Origin: Halichondria panicea
Lineage: Eukaryota; Porifera; Demospongiae; Suberitida; Halichondriidae
NCBI RefSeq assembly: GCF_963675165.1
Contig: NC_087386.1
Location: 2,668,169-2,732,168, forward strand
DNA length: 64,000 nucleotides
Direction: 5' to 3'
Shown: positions 28,034 to 38,077 of the stretch, piece by piece
Numbering within the stretch: the first letter of the stretch is position 1
Layout of the letters: every line of letters starts with the position of its first letter
Notes under the pieces: model-generated
Told to the model about the DNA's origin: nothing
What the model saw: only the letters and a program-made list of their open reading frames with translations
Database searches by the model: none
Program-made: the position numbers and the translations under genes

Positions 28034-30667
28034 ACACACCACACACACACACCACACACCACACACACACACACCTCCATTTCCTCGAGACTGGCCTCCC
28101 CCTTCTCAATCTTAGCCCCGAGTCCACTGTCGTAAGAGCTGTACCGCTCCTTTACAGCATCAGCCATCACTCCCTCATCGAGAATCTTGTCAGCAGCACG
28201 AAGACCTCGAGCAAACGTGTCCATAGCACCTGGAATAATTATACGATAGTGTGTATATGCTTGATCTCTTAATACTTGGAGCATAATATAGATACCGTAT
28301 ATCTTCTAATTTATCGGACACTTCTAATTACCCGGACACTCTTTTGGGCAATTTTCGTTGTTCTAATACAACGGACACTCCAGTACTTTAATATTACATT
28401 TGTTCTAAATATCCGGACAATACCTTGAAAAGTTGAGTTACCATTCATAGACGGCAAGTAAGACTTGGAGTGCTGCAGTTAGATAGCTTTGAGTAGCTAG
28501 TTTTAGATAGTTAGTGCAACTATTCAGTCGTACCTTGTTCTATTAAACTTAGCTAGCTCGCATGCAGCTGCTTGCTTGTTCTAATTATTCCGGACACTTC
28601 ACATGCTCTATAAAAATCTGTTCCAATTATACCCGGACAATTTCCAAAATAATTATTTTTTGCTGTCCGATAAATTAGAAGATATACAGTACGTACATGC
28701 ATGTACCACTCACCAATGTGTGAGATGAACATGTCCTCCAGAGCAGTGGACTCTCTCCTCACCTTGCAGTCAAAGTTGAGGCCACCCGGAGCCAGACCAC
28801 CTTGCTCCAGAATCACCTGAGGAAAGACACTTTAAGTTAGTTTTAGTTTTGTCTTTTGACCCACTCCTTTGGGTAGACAAATAAAGTCTGTACGCTACAA
28901 ATATACTCTTGTAAAAGGAAGTTGTCCTTTTCTATTATCCCTCACCTTGACAACGAGGGTGGAATTTTTGACGTCCATAGGAAACTGGTCAGTGTCCCAG
29001 CCGAGGTCAGGTGACCCTGTGTTGGCGTCAATGGAGCCCAGCATCCCATAACCAGAAGCAACCACTATGTCGTGCTCGTAGCCATGACCAGCCAGGCTCG
29101 TGTGGTTGGGCTCTATGTTCAGCTGCATTGGAGTATAGAAAATTAGTATAATTATAGAGAGGGCCATGTTTTAAATGCCTCAAGATGTCTCTTAATCGTC
29201 AATCCTAAAATTGACACAGCTATAGATTTATTTTCACCTTGAAGTCTTTGTCCAAGTTGTAAGTCTTCAAGAACGCAATCACAGTCTGAGCATCTGCCGG
29301 TTCAAACAGAGACACACAAAATGGTTGACTGAGGAAAGTGCTAAGACAAACAGCTTACCGTAGTCGTACTGGTGCTTCATAGGTTCCTTAGGCTTTGGTT
29401 CAATGAGCAGTTGACCATTGAAGCCGATCTTATTCTTGTACTGGACGACCATCTTGAAGAATCCTCCCATGTGGTTGAGCTCTCTCTTGACGTCAGTGTT
29501 GAGCAGAGACTGGTAGCCCTCACGACCTCCCCAGAACACTGCAGGAGGCTTTAGTTAAAACAGCTACAGTAACTGTAATCCAAAATATAGTCAAAGGGCA
29601 TTCTAAATTAAAGGGCTATCCACTGTAAAGCGAAGAGCCAGCAACTTTCTGAACTAGCCAGTACCAGGTAAATGTACTCCTACAATACTTATAGCTGTGC
29701 TAGCTCACTCAGGCACTCACCAAATCCCTCTGCCCCCAGTTTCTTGGCAATCTCCAGTCCTTTCTTGACCTGGGCAGCTGCCATTGCAAACACGGCAGCG
29801 TCAGGGTTGGTGCTCGCTCCACATGCGTACACGGGGTGGGCAAACAGGTTACATGTAGCCCAGAGCAACTTGACACCCGTCTCCTTCTGAAGCTGGAGGG
29901 CAAGGTCCACCATCTCGTCCAGATTCTGATTGGTCGTTTTCAGGTCTGCTCCCATTGGGGCGATATCCCTGAAGCAAGGGAGAAATTATAACTTATAACT
30001 GCGCATGCTGTGGGATGGGAAGTACGTTGTGTTAGACTTACCTGTCGTGAAAGCACCAATACTTGACCTGAAATTAGAAGTGTGGAATAGGTTAAAAATT
30101 GTCTTTGTAGTACACCTAAAGGTCACCCTTTAATATGTACCACATATATACAGCATAGATGACGATCCTCACCCCGAGTTTCTTAAAGAATTCGAACCCA
30201 GCTCTGAGTCGTCTCTTGGCATTCTCCATGGAATCAGACTGATCGTCCCAGGGGCGACAGAGGGTGGGGTAGCCAAATGGGTCAGCCCCTATCAATCAGT
30301 ATTAAGTCATTTTTAGTTATGCTGGTGTCAACACACGCTAAGAAATCTCAATGTCTCACCAGTTCCTCGGAAGGTGTGCCAGAAGCAAACTGAGAACCGG
30401 AGCCACTCCTCCATTGTCCGACCTCTGACCACCTCCTGGGGATTGTAGTACTTGAAGCAGAGGACGTCACTGGCGGGAGAATCCGGCTTGTACTGGATCT
30501 CACCAATACCTGCAACATCACATCCATCACATGGGGGTACCCGGTACCCGGTACGGTACGGTGTGCAGCAACATTCGTGCTCACTCACCTGGAAAGAATT
30601 CTTTGCCAGACTCATAAGCAAAGCTACTTGCTTCAGAAGACTTGCTTGCTGGGGCAAAAGATGACAT
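27719..30667 (-). CDS. xylA: Xylose isomerase, intact copy
   Basis: Eleven exons: 30667-30589, 30509-30360, 30288-30173, 30067-30042, 29968-29721, 29538-29359, 29293-29238, 29122-28946, 28816-28714, 28229-28075 and 27802-27719, giving 457 residues, a normal class II length. The enzyme interconverts xylose and xylulose and needs two divalent metals. Conserved signatures are [25 protein letters not shown], the catalytic [21 protein letters not shown], metal-site [33 protein letters not shown] and [20 protein letters not shown]. The introns argue against bacterial contamination. The donor after exon 10 lies inside an AC/GT microsatellite. Intron 9 contains a MITE missing from copy B. The enzyme is uncommon in animals. 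Confidence 0.92.
27967..28074. repeat. (AC)n microsatellite at a xylose isomerase splice donor
   Basis: About 105 bp of AC repeat with CC interruptions. On the minus strand it gives the GTGTGT donor of exon 10. Confidence 0.9.
28295..28689. mobile_element. TA-flanked MITE in xylose isomerase intron 9 (copy A)
   Basis: The ends CCGTATATCTTCTAATTTAT and the reverse complement at the right (GATAAATTAGAAGATATACAG) are inverted, with TA on both flanks. The duplicated gene has the uninterrupted site GATACGTACATGC at about 39698. The insertion therefore postdates or distinguishes the duplication. An opposite-orientation relative is at 51004-51382. Internal sequence repeats the word CCGGACA in several contexts. 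No coding frame. Confidence 0.85.
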
Positions 30668-31294
30668 GGCTGCTAGTTCACCTAGACTGTCTTACTTGTG
30701 TGAAGAAAGAGTACGCTATAAAATCTATGCTGCATGTGACCTCTCTTGATAGCCACCCCCTCAGTCAACAAAGGGGGTGTATCTCATATCGTAGATGTCG
30801 GAGGAACTCGGGACGCATGCGCATCCATAAAATAATTATAAACATGCAGAGGTGCTAACGAAAAACACATTATTTTAACTGGGAATTTCCCAGGGGGCCC
30901 CCCTACAGATAGTGAACAAACAGTTGCAAGATACTGCAAAATAATTTCTCTTTAGTGACAAGATTCATCGCAGAAACACATTAAAGGCCTATAGATCTAT
31001 TTTGTGTAAGTTTCATTACTCAAATCTACATTATTTTATACCATCATAATTATAGTAGATAGAGCTATAGATTCATGATTGTTCAGCTAGAAAGCCCTTT
31101 GTAAGCTATTAAATACATGCGATATGCATGCATGAGGTATATTACTTCTATGTCTAGAAAGCAGCGTTTACTATAGCTATGCATTTAGTATATTCTGTAT
31201 CTTATTTACTTATTTGTAGCAAAATTTCACAATGAAGTCTCTATTTCTATGTGCATGTACATGCAGGTTACTGACTACTGATCTAGCCGTCAAC
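30668..31294. other. Intergenic, matches 41721-41912 plus 44280-44480 of copy B
   Basis: I see no gene here. The run GGGAATTTCCCAGGGGGCCC near 30881 and the following 170 bp recur near 44291. Bases 31080-31230 recur near 46975-47215. This marks the duplicated block between the xylose isomerase and IFI27-like genes. Confidence 0.6.
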
Positions 31295-31570
31295 ATGAGT
31301 TCATACGTCATTGGTGTGGTATTGGGAGGTACAACTGCTCTAGTTGGTGCTCCATTTATAGTAACTGGACTTGGATTCACAGCTGCTGGGATAGCAGCTG
31401 GATCAACAGCAGCGTCTATGATGTCAGTTATGGGTCCCACTGTGGCAGGAGGAGTTGTGGCCACATTGCAGTCTGTTGGAGCTGCTGGGCTTGGTGTTGC
31501 TGCCAGTACGGCTGTTACTGGTGCTGGAGGTGCTATTGGAGCAGTGGTTGCAAAGGCATTGGGGGGTTAA
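31295..31570 (+). CDS. IFI27/ISG12-family hydrophobic protein, copy A
   Basis: 91 residues, almost wholly hydrophobic and rich in Gly and Ala. It carries the family pattern GLGFTAAGIAAGSTAASMMS followed by MGPTVAGGVVATLQSVGAAG. In vertebrates, interferon-induced IFI27 and IFI6 sit in mitochondrial or nuclear membranes and affect apoptosis. Invertebrate members are common and their role is unknown. A longer frame starts at 31232 (MKSLFLCAC), but the sequence TGCAG at 31262-31266 looks like an acceptor, so the ATG at 31295 is preferred. A frameshifted duplicate lies at 47300. Confidence 0.85.
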   Translation: MSSYVIGVVLGGTTALVGAPFIVTGLGFTAAGIAAGSTAASMMSVMGPTVAGGVVATLQSVGAAGLGVAASTAVTGAGGAIGAVVAKALGG

Positions 31571-32950
31571 ATAAAGTCTGGCGGCAAACACTCAAACTCA
31601 ATTAAACTGGCTATTGACTATTAGGTTTAGTTGCTGTAGATTTTTGTTCATGTCAATTTCTGGCTTCCATGTGCCTCAAGCTCTCTGAAGCTATACTATG
31701 AGTGTCTATCTCGAACTCATTACCCAAATTAAAGCTGTGCTTTGCAGTTCACCTGAAAGTTTGAACAAATGGGTGAAATGCATAAAAACTATGACCAGTC
31801 TACATAAGACCTGTCTACTTATGTATTAACTTAATCATAGACACGCATGTAGTTGTTTGCAAGTTACCATTTGCCCCAAACTTTCAAGTAAGCTGCAAAA
31901 CACAGTAGACCTATGTACACCTATACATACATCCAATTAGAAAAATAAGTTGCTAGGATTGGCCGGGGGGAAAAACCAAAAAACGTGGAAACAAGAAATC
32001 TTTTTTGCGCGATCTCCAATCCTTTATTGATACAACACTTGCCGAATAGAGAGAGTATTGTATTATTCCATAACGTAATGTAAAATATCAAAGGTCAAAT
32101 TGTGAGTCAATCGCCTCTGCGCAGCGGGGCAGGAGGGGGCCACCCACAGCCGCTCCCCTTTTACTTTTCCTGGATCCGCCCATGGCCCTCACCCCTCTGT
32201 ACCTTGCCCAATTAATTATAGGCATATGAAGGTGACTTGAGAAGTAGTTACAGTGCAAGATAAATTCTGGATGCAAGATTTAGATAAGCTATGCTCTATA
32301 TATATAATTAATTATTCATCCTATTATATGTGGTTCAACAATCTACCCTTGACGTCAACTAGTTAATCTTCATGTATCAATAAACAATTAACTATCACCT
32401 CTGATAGTATGTAGGAATATTAGCCCTGTGCGCCGGCAAATTAAGTCAGGCGAGTTCCTCAGGAAATTACTTAGGGCATATAATTATCATTGCCAGAAGA
32501 GGTCCGACATGCAGGCGCGGTGCAGCAGAGCTCAAGCAATTAGCCTCTGATTACACTCAACAATAAATTAGCAATATTTCAATGAGTGATTGAGGGTGCT
32601 TTCATACACACTTTCATAAAACACCCTCACTGGCAGAAAATACACCCTCATAAAGCAAGCATCCTCAATGGCATAAAAGACACCATCATAAGGAGTTAGA
32701 TTAGAAAGCATCCTCGACTCAATGTATGAAAACACTAGCCTCCTTCGCAGCCTCTCTTTTTTCTGTTCTTTGTCACAATAGTCATAATAACTATTAGAGG
32801 ACAACTCCTTTTTCTTTGTCGCTTCCTTCTTTCTTTCTTTGTTCCTCTATTAATTCTGAAAAGGAGGCTATGAAAACACACCCTCATTGACATTTTGCAG
32901 TCACCCTAATTTTAACACTATATCACACCATAGCAGATAAGGATTGCCTC
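31571..32950. other. Duplicated non-coding stretch, no gene seen
   Basis: The part to about 32495 recurs in copy B, split by an insertion (47560-49930). Shared words include ACGTGGAAACAAGAAATC at about 31984 and 49071. Bases 32590-32890 contain loosely repeated ACACCCTCA and CATCCTC words with no frame of interest. Confidence 0.5.
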
Positions 32951-34943
32951 ACACGAGATCAACTTTCACGAGATCAACTCCCACGAGATCCAATTCTTAC
33001 CAGATCAACTTTGCATGAGGTCAACTCTCAGTAGATCAACTCTCATAGAGTCAACTTTTCATAGAGTCAACTCAACTCCTGAAATCAACTGAGATCAACT
33101 CCAATTTTAAAATCCAGAAATTAACTATTTTTATAGGTGTTGTTGACCTTTCTTTTATAGCTAATTACTATAGTACATGTGCTAAATATTTTGTGCCAAA
33201 GGTTGACAGGTTGACAGGTTTTGACAGGTGATAAAAGGGCCACTAGAACTATCATGCACTCATTTGCAACATGATGGATCAACTCGTCAAGACAAACCGA
33301 GGAGGAAAGAACCTTCAATTTGAGGGGTATATTTATACAAAAATAAGAGATGGAACCGATTTTCAATTCTGGAGGTGCAAAAACCACAAGGCTGGTTGCC
33401 CAGCAAGAGCCACTTCAGAGGGTTTGAGTGTGGTTGTAAGGAATGAACATGATCACCCACCCAATCCAGCTGAGATCACCACTCAAGTTGCCATTGCGGG
33501 AATGAGGAAGAGGGCCAGAGATGAAAGTACCTCCATAAATGTGATCTACGATGATCAACTGGAGGTAATTAGCCAAGAACAGAACTCTGCTGATGTGCTG
33601 GCACAACTGCCTAGCCTTGAGTCTATCAGGTCCTCTCTGTACCGAGCTAGACACGAAGACACTCCCATCCTTCCGACCCTCAGAAGAGATGTCAGCCTCT
33701 CTACCAGATTCTCAAACACTCGAAGTGGGGAAGACTTCCTCCTGGTTGACGATGGAGATGATGACAAGATCATGATCTTTGCCACTGAAGAGAACCTCAG
33801 ACTCCTGTCTGATGCAGAGGCCTTTTACATTGATGGCATATTCTCAACATGCCCTTCACTGTTCTACCAGGTACATAATTATGTACATGAATATTTTCTT
33901 TTCTGCAGGTGTTTACAATCCATATTCTGCTCTATGGCCATACATTTCCAATGGTATATTGCCTTTTGCCTAACAAACAAAGACAGACATATAACAGAGT
34001 GTTCATGCTACTCAAAGATGCTGCTCTAGTTAAAGTTCCCGGTATCAGTTTTGATGTTGAAGTAGTTGTGAGTGATTTTGAGCTGGCCATGGTTCAGGCT
34101 TCTACAATGAGCTTTCCGAACTCATATCATCGTGGCTGTTATTATCACTTCATGCAAGCGATTTGGAGAAAGGTATATCTTATATAGCAATAATAACTCT
34201 ATTCTAACTCTATTTTCTATGCTCTATACAGGTTCAAGCCCTGGGGCTAGCCACAGAATACCGTCGCCCCAATGGGGAGTTGAAGGAATTCGTACAATTG
34301 ATGGCATATGTGGCATTTTGTCCACTGATATTTGTTAGAACAGCCTGGCTTTCCATCCAATAGGATGCTCCGAACATCCCAAGAGTTGACGAGCTAGTGG
34401 ATTATTTCACTACCACCTGGATCAATGGAAACTTTCCACCAATTCACTGGAACTACTTCAATCAACATCAGCCTAGAACCAACAACCATGTTGAGGGATG
34501 GTATTCTAGAATGAAAAAAGTTATAGGCAACCCTCACCCAAACATCTTCAAATGGATTGAACACATGCAGAGAGAGGAGGCAGTGACCAAAGCAAAGATT
34601 CAGAGCTACATGTCTGGAGCTACTGCTCGGCCACAGAGACGCCGAATGAAAGAGAAGGAAAAGAGGATTCAGACACTGTTTGACCAATTTAACACAGGAG
34701 GCATGACTCTTAATGCATATTTATCAGCCATCAAGCATCTTACTGGACTCTAATCTAATTTTTTTTTTTATTCACTTTTGTAATTCTAATTTCACTTTTT
34801 ATTAAATTCAAATTGTAATCGAGTTGATCCCATGAAGTTGATCATATGAAAAGTTGATTCTATGAGAGTTGATCTACTGAGAGTTGACCTCATGCAAAGT
34901 TGATCTGGTAAGAATTGATCTCGTGAAAGTTGATCTCGTGTGC
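32951..34943. mobile_element. MULE-type DNA transposon with repeat-built terminal inverted repeats
   Basis: Left arm about 32951-33110 and right arm about 34815-34943 are inverted copies. Both start ACACGAGATCAACTTTCACG and continue as degenerate repeats of AGATCAACT with spacers of 5 to 7 bases. The left arm has one extra unit. Between them is a FLYWCH/MULE transposase gene. The element splits the duplicated block: copy B joins TTATCATTGC to ATAATAGTA directly near 49915. I could not find a convincing 9-bp target duplication at the ends. Confidence 0.85.
33271..34753 (+). pseudogene. FLYWCH-MULE transposase with an in-frame stop
   Basis: Three exons, 33271-33870, 33909-34172 and 34232-34753, read through 462 codons including one in-frame TAG at 34361-34363. 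An N-terminal FLYWCH zinc finger (FEGYIYTK, FWRCKNHKAGCPAR, HDHPPNP) would bind DNA. The MULE DDE core follows: FYIDGIFSTCP with the first Asp, VVSDFELAM with the second acidic residue, the YHRGCYYHFMQAIWR block, and NHVEGWYSRMKK with the Glu. The stop lies between the second and third catalytic regions, so this copy is probably dead. Everything else is open, which suggests recent loss. Confidence 0.85.
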
Positions 34944-35104
34944 ACACACCCAGATGAGTAATGCAATCAAAGGCTAATTGCTTGAACTGCACTGCGCCTG
35001 TCGTACTTTTTGTATCGTTGCATAACAGTAATCATAAAGGAATGAATATACACAAGATGTACATTTCTACAACAAAAAAGTGTTCACTGAAAGTTCTCCA
35101 ACCA

Positions 35105-36112
35105 CTATAGATCTACACTGGTACTGTACAGCTTAGCAATCATGTCTGTGAACTGCCTCTCTCCACTCTGCTTCCAGGTGACGTACACAAATATTTCCTT
35201 TCCCTTGGTGTCGTCTATCACTGTGTAGCCAGCACTATTCACAGTTAAGTTTAATGTGGTATAGTTCATGTACTGCATCCCAACTTCAGGCATACTTATC
35301 AACGTGCCTGTTACATCGAAAAGTATTGGGGTCTCATCTTTGAGATTACAGTTCTCTACAAGGCAGAAATAGGTCAGTGTGGAAGCAAGTGCAGTAGCTG
35401 CTTTGCTGTCTCCCAGTAGCATTTGCTTGATCTGGCCACCATCAAGAGCTACATTCCAGCATGTGTCTAGCGGAGTAAGAGTAATTTTGTTCCAGTTAGC
35501 AGCCAGGAGGACTTGCATGCACCACGGACACATAAATATGTTGTACTCAACAGAGGGTGGCTTTGAACCATTATACCCTATGTAAATTGAGCCAGCCATC
35601 GCCTTTATTCTTGCTCTGGGCACGACCTCAGGGTAGCGCTGAATCAGAGATGGGAAATTAGTCATGGGACCAATGGCGATGATTTCAACAATTTCTCCAC
35701 TACTCTTTATGACTTCAGCCATCTTGGACACTCCGTCTGGAAACACCCCTCCCTTGTAAGTGGAGAGATCCTCCTCAGCCCCCCAGCCAATCAAACTCTG
35801 GTGTGTGTTGTTGCTGTTTTTGATCCCAATGCCAATTGGGACGTCATCTCGGCCTAGGAGCTTCATTAATTTGGCAATCACCTTTGCTCGAGCTGTGGTG
35901 TCTTGAGTACATGTTACTATCAGCTTGATGTCCAGCTCCTCGCTTTGAGCAGCATACACAATGGCAAAAGAGTCGTCAATGAATGATCCAATATCAGTGT
36001 CGATAATCACAGGGCGCTTAGAAGCCTGGGATTGTGTCAAACAGAATTGGCACTGGAAGACCTCAGCAATGAGTAGGATCATCACTGCACTCCTGCTTCC
36101 CTTCATGATCAT
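35105..36112 (-). CDS. Secreted inosine-uridine nucleoside hydrolase-like, single exon
   Basis: 335 residues in one exon. A hydrophobic N-terminus (AVMILLIAEVFQCQFCLTQS) looks like a signal peptide. The calcium-binding Asp cluster reads DTDIGSFIDDSFAI at residues 38-51, the arrangement typical of bacterial-type DTDIG-x-x-IDD hydrolases. IIAIGPMTN follows as the second family motif. The family hydrolyses the N-glycosidic bond of ribonucleosides. Lack of introns in an intron-rich neighbourhood, plus the secreted form, hints at transfer or retrocopy origin. The last half is duplicated as a broken copy at 49995-50412. It is divergent from the gene at 36281, 168 bp away. Confidence 0.85.
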   Translation of the reverse strand: MIMKGSRSAVMILLIAEVFQCQFCLTQSQASKRPVIIDTDIGSFIDDSFAIVYAAQSEELDIKLIVTCTQDTTARAKVIAKLMKLLGRDDVPIGIGIKNSNNTHQSLIGWGAEEDLSTYKGGVFPDGVSKMAEVIKSSGEIVEIIAIGPMTNFPSLIQRYPEVVPRARIKAMAGSIYIGYNGSKPPSVEYNIFMCPWCMQVLLAANWNKITLTPLDTCWNVALDGGQIKQMLLGDSKAATALASTLTYFCLVENCNLKDETPILFDVTGTLISMPEVGMQYMNYTTLNLTVNSAGYTVIDDTKGKEIFVYVTWKQSGERQFTDMIAKLYSTSVDL

Positions 36113-36280
36113 GAGTGGCTGAGCCCTGGCCCTTGGAAAGTCTCTCTATCTCACTTATTGCGGTCGGTAATCGACTATTAATTGGGGGAGGGGCTGGTGG
36201 GGAAGAATTTTGCTTTGACGTTTCTGCATCATCGACAAAAAAGTTGTGCCTGACTCTGGCCTGACCCCTACACTCTCTAA

Positions 36281-37048
36281 ATGGCTACCCAAGCATTGAT
36301 TGACTCTCTACTTGAGCCTTTTGCCAGTGCAATTTTGGGAGGTGTTGGATACTTTGGCTCAGTGTACTTGGAAAAGTTTTCTGAGGTGGGGCTATATGAA
36401 ACAGTTGGACTTGCTGTTTGTCTCTCTCTAGCCGCTGTACTCCTTCTGAATCTTCCGCAAATTTTACATCGAGCAATATCGTACAAATTTTATGTACCGA
36501 TAGTGATTTTCGTAGTAGTTCTGCTTTTTCGACTAACTTGGAATCGTTTTTCGCCACATGATAATACGACTCAGAAAGATAATACCGATTCCACAGTAGA
36601 GGTGCAAGCAGATCCACAAAAACTCGTCTTTACAGAGTTAGAAAATACTCAGCCAGTGGATTTACTTAACCCACAACAGGGATCAAAACAAAGTTTGTCA
36701 GAATCTTTACATGCTGCAAGATCCGATGGACATGAATCTTCCCCAATCAAGTTTGATAATGACTGTAAAAAGCATTCACAACGCCTGCTTTCTGAAGCAA
36801 GTTTAACGTCACCAACGAAATACTCTATTCAAGGTCAGGTAGAAGTGTTTGGACGGACAGTTCATTTAACTGGAGAATCATCTGTTCCAATGATAGCTGA
36901 TGACTATAAACCTTTAGAATTCAAAGCAAGCGCAATGGATATTTTGAATCGACAACACAATACTGGTGCCACTAGCAAACTCAATGTTCAAGACGCAGTT
37001 GAGAAAGCTCTTGTTGAAATGTGTAAAAATCTTCGTGAAGGAGGATGA
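36281..37048 (+). CDS. Unrecognised single-exon protein with two membrane segments
   Basis: 255 residues. Two hydrophobic stretches lie in the first 90 residues (TVGLAVCLSLAAVLLLNL and VPIVIFVVVLLFRL). A polar tail of about 160 residues follows, rich in Ser, Gln and Asp, ending NVQDAVEKALVEMCKNLREG. I recognise no domain. The N-terminal layout recalls the RING cluster proteins, but there is no RING. Length and clean single frame support coding. Divergent from the nucleoside hydrolase. Confidence 0.55.
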   Translation: MATQALIDSLLEPFASAILGGVGYFGSVYLEKFSEVGLYETVGLAVCLSLAAVLLLNLPQILHRAISYKFYVPIVIFVVVLLFRLTWNRFSPHDNTTQKDNTDSTVEVQADPQKLVFTELENTQPVDLLNPQQGSKQSLSESLHAARSDGHESSPIKFDNDCKKHSQRLLSEASLTSPTKYSIQGQVEVFGRTVHLTGESSVPMIADDYKPLEFKASAMDILNRQHNTGATSKLNVQDAVEKALVEMCKNLREGG

Positions 37049-37489
37049 CAGCAGGCTAACTCTATATGACGAGATTTCACTATAATACATGCATTGTACC
37101 TCACTGAGCATTATTATTATGTTCATAACTCAGTTATAATTTTGATACTTAGCAGTATGTTCTACCAACATTTCTTTTACACGTTCTCGTGTTGTGTTGT
37201 ATATAATTGCATGCTACTGTTTACAGCGGGCAATAAATTGGTGGTAGCTATATAGTGGCTCAGCTATATAATATTATAGGCTGCATATATACAAGAGCTG
37301 AGCAAATGTTCATATAGAATCCAGTCAAACAAAGTCTAAATCTACAATCTTTATATTGGGAATAAAGTCAAAACAAAATCAGCTGATCTCAAGACAAGAT
37401 ACATGTGCACATTCATAATGAATACACAGTCGGACATGTCCAAGTAAATAGAGGTGTATTAAAGTGTACTGATATCGAATGAAAGTCCA

Positions 37490-38006
37490 TCAGCCAGTCA
37501 GAAGTCCAAGCTTCTTCAGTTCTGCAACAAGGTCTTCTAGTGCATGCTCCCGAGCACCATCTTTACTTTTCCATCCTTTAGTCTTTACAGATATCGCTGC
37601 TTCTTCATCCCATGCTTCACCCTTGTACTGATACTCCCACTTATAGAACCCGCCTTTCACCTTGTAGTGTAGGGTTCTTCCCTGAATAGTTATTGTCCCA
37701 CTGCCTCCAGTCAACGTATAGAGCTGTTCTTTCAATTGGTCAACGGTGCTCAGTACTTTTCCAAGCTTTTCCGCTGTTTTCTGCATGAAAATTATCCCTT
37801 GAGTGAAGTAAATATATCTATGAGTGCATGAAGCTATCCAGTGTATATAATTTATACAGCTCATATAGGCCTACAGAACAATATACTGACAAACTATAGA
37901 GAATATATAATGCATACAAACTTACAATGAGATCTATAGCCTCTCCAGATGGTGATATCAAAAGCAGACAGAGCCCCATAAGGCCAAACACCAGTGCCAC
38001 TTTCAT
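37490..38006 (-). CDS. Small secreted protein, family not recognised
   Basis: Exons 38006-37926 and 37780-37490 give 123 residues. The first exon is a signal peptide (MKVALVFGLMGLCLLLISPS). The second encodes a charged domain: ITIQGRTLHYKVKGGFYKWE, then YKGEAWDEEAAISVKTKGW and DGAREHALEDLVAELKKLG. A strand-rich half followed by a helix is likely. The donor GTAAGT and acceptor CAG are clean. No cysteine is present in the mature part. I do not recognise it. Confidence 0.6.
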
Positions 38007-38077
38007 CTTGAAATCATGAGACTGCTGAGTCATTCATGACTCAGCAATTTTAATTAAGGTGTGTGGTAACAGTATAT

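Noticed and set aside
32568-32804. A 78-codon minus-strand frame over CACCCTCA repeats
   Set aside because: Low complexity repeat translation with no start context or family match.
34815-34960. A 9-bp target duplication around the MULE
   Set aside because: Flanks at about 32942-32950 and 34944-34952 do not match in any alignment I tried by eye.
34792-34992. Minus-strand frame rich in RSTL and DQL repeats
   Set aside because: It is the translation of the right terminal repeat array of the MULE.
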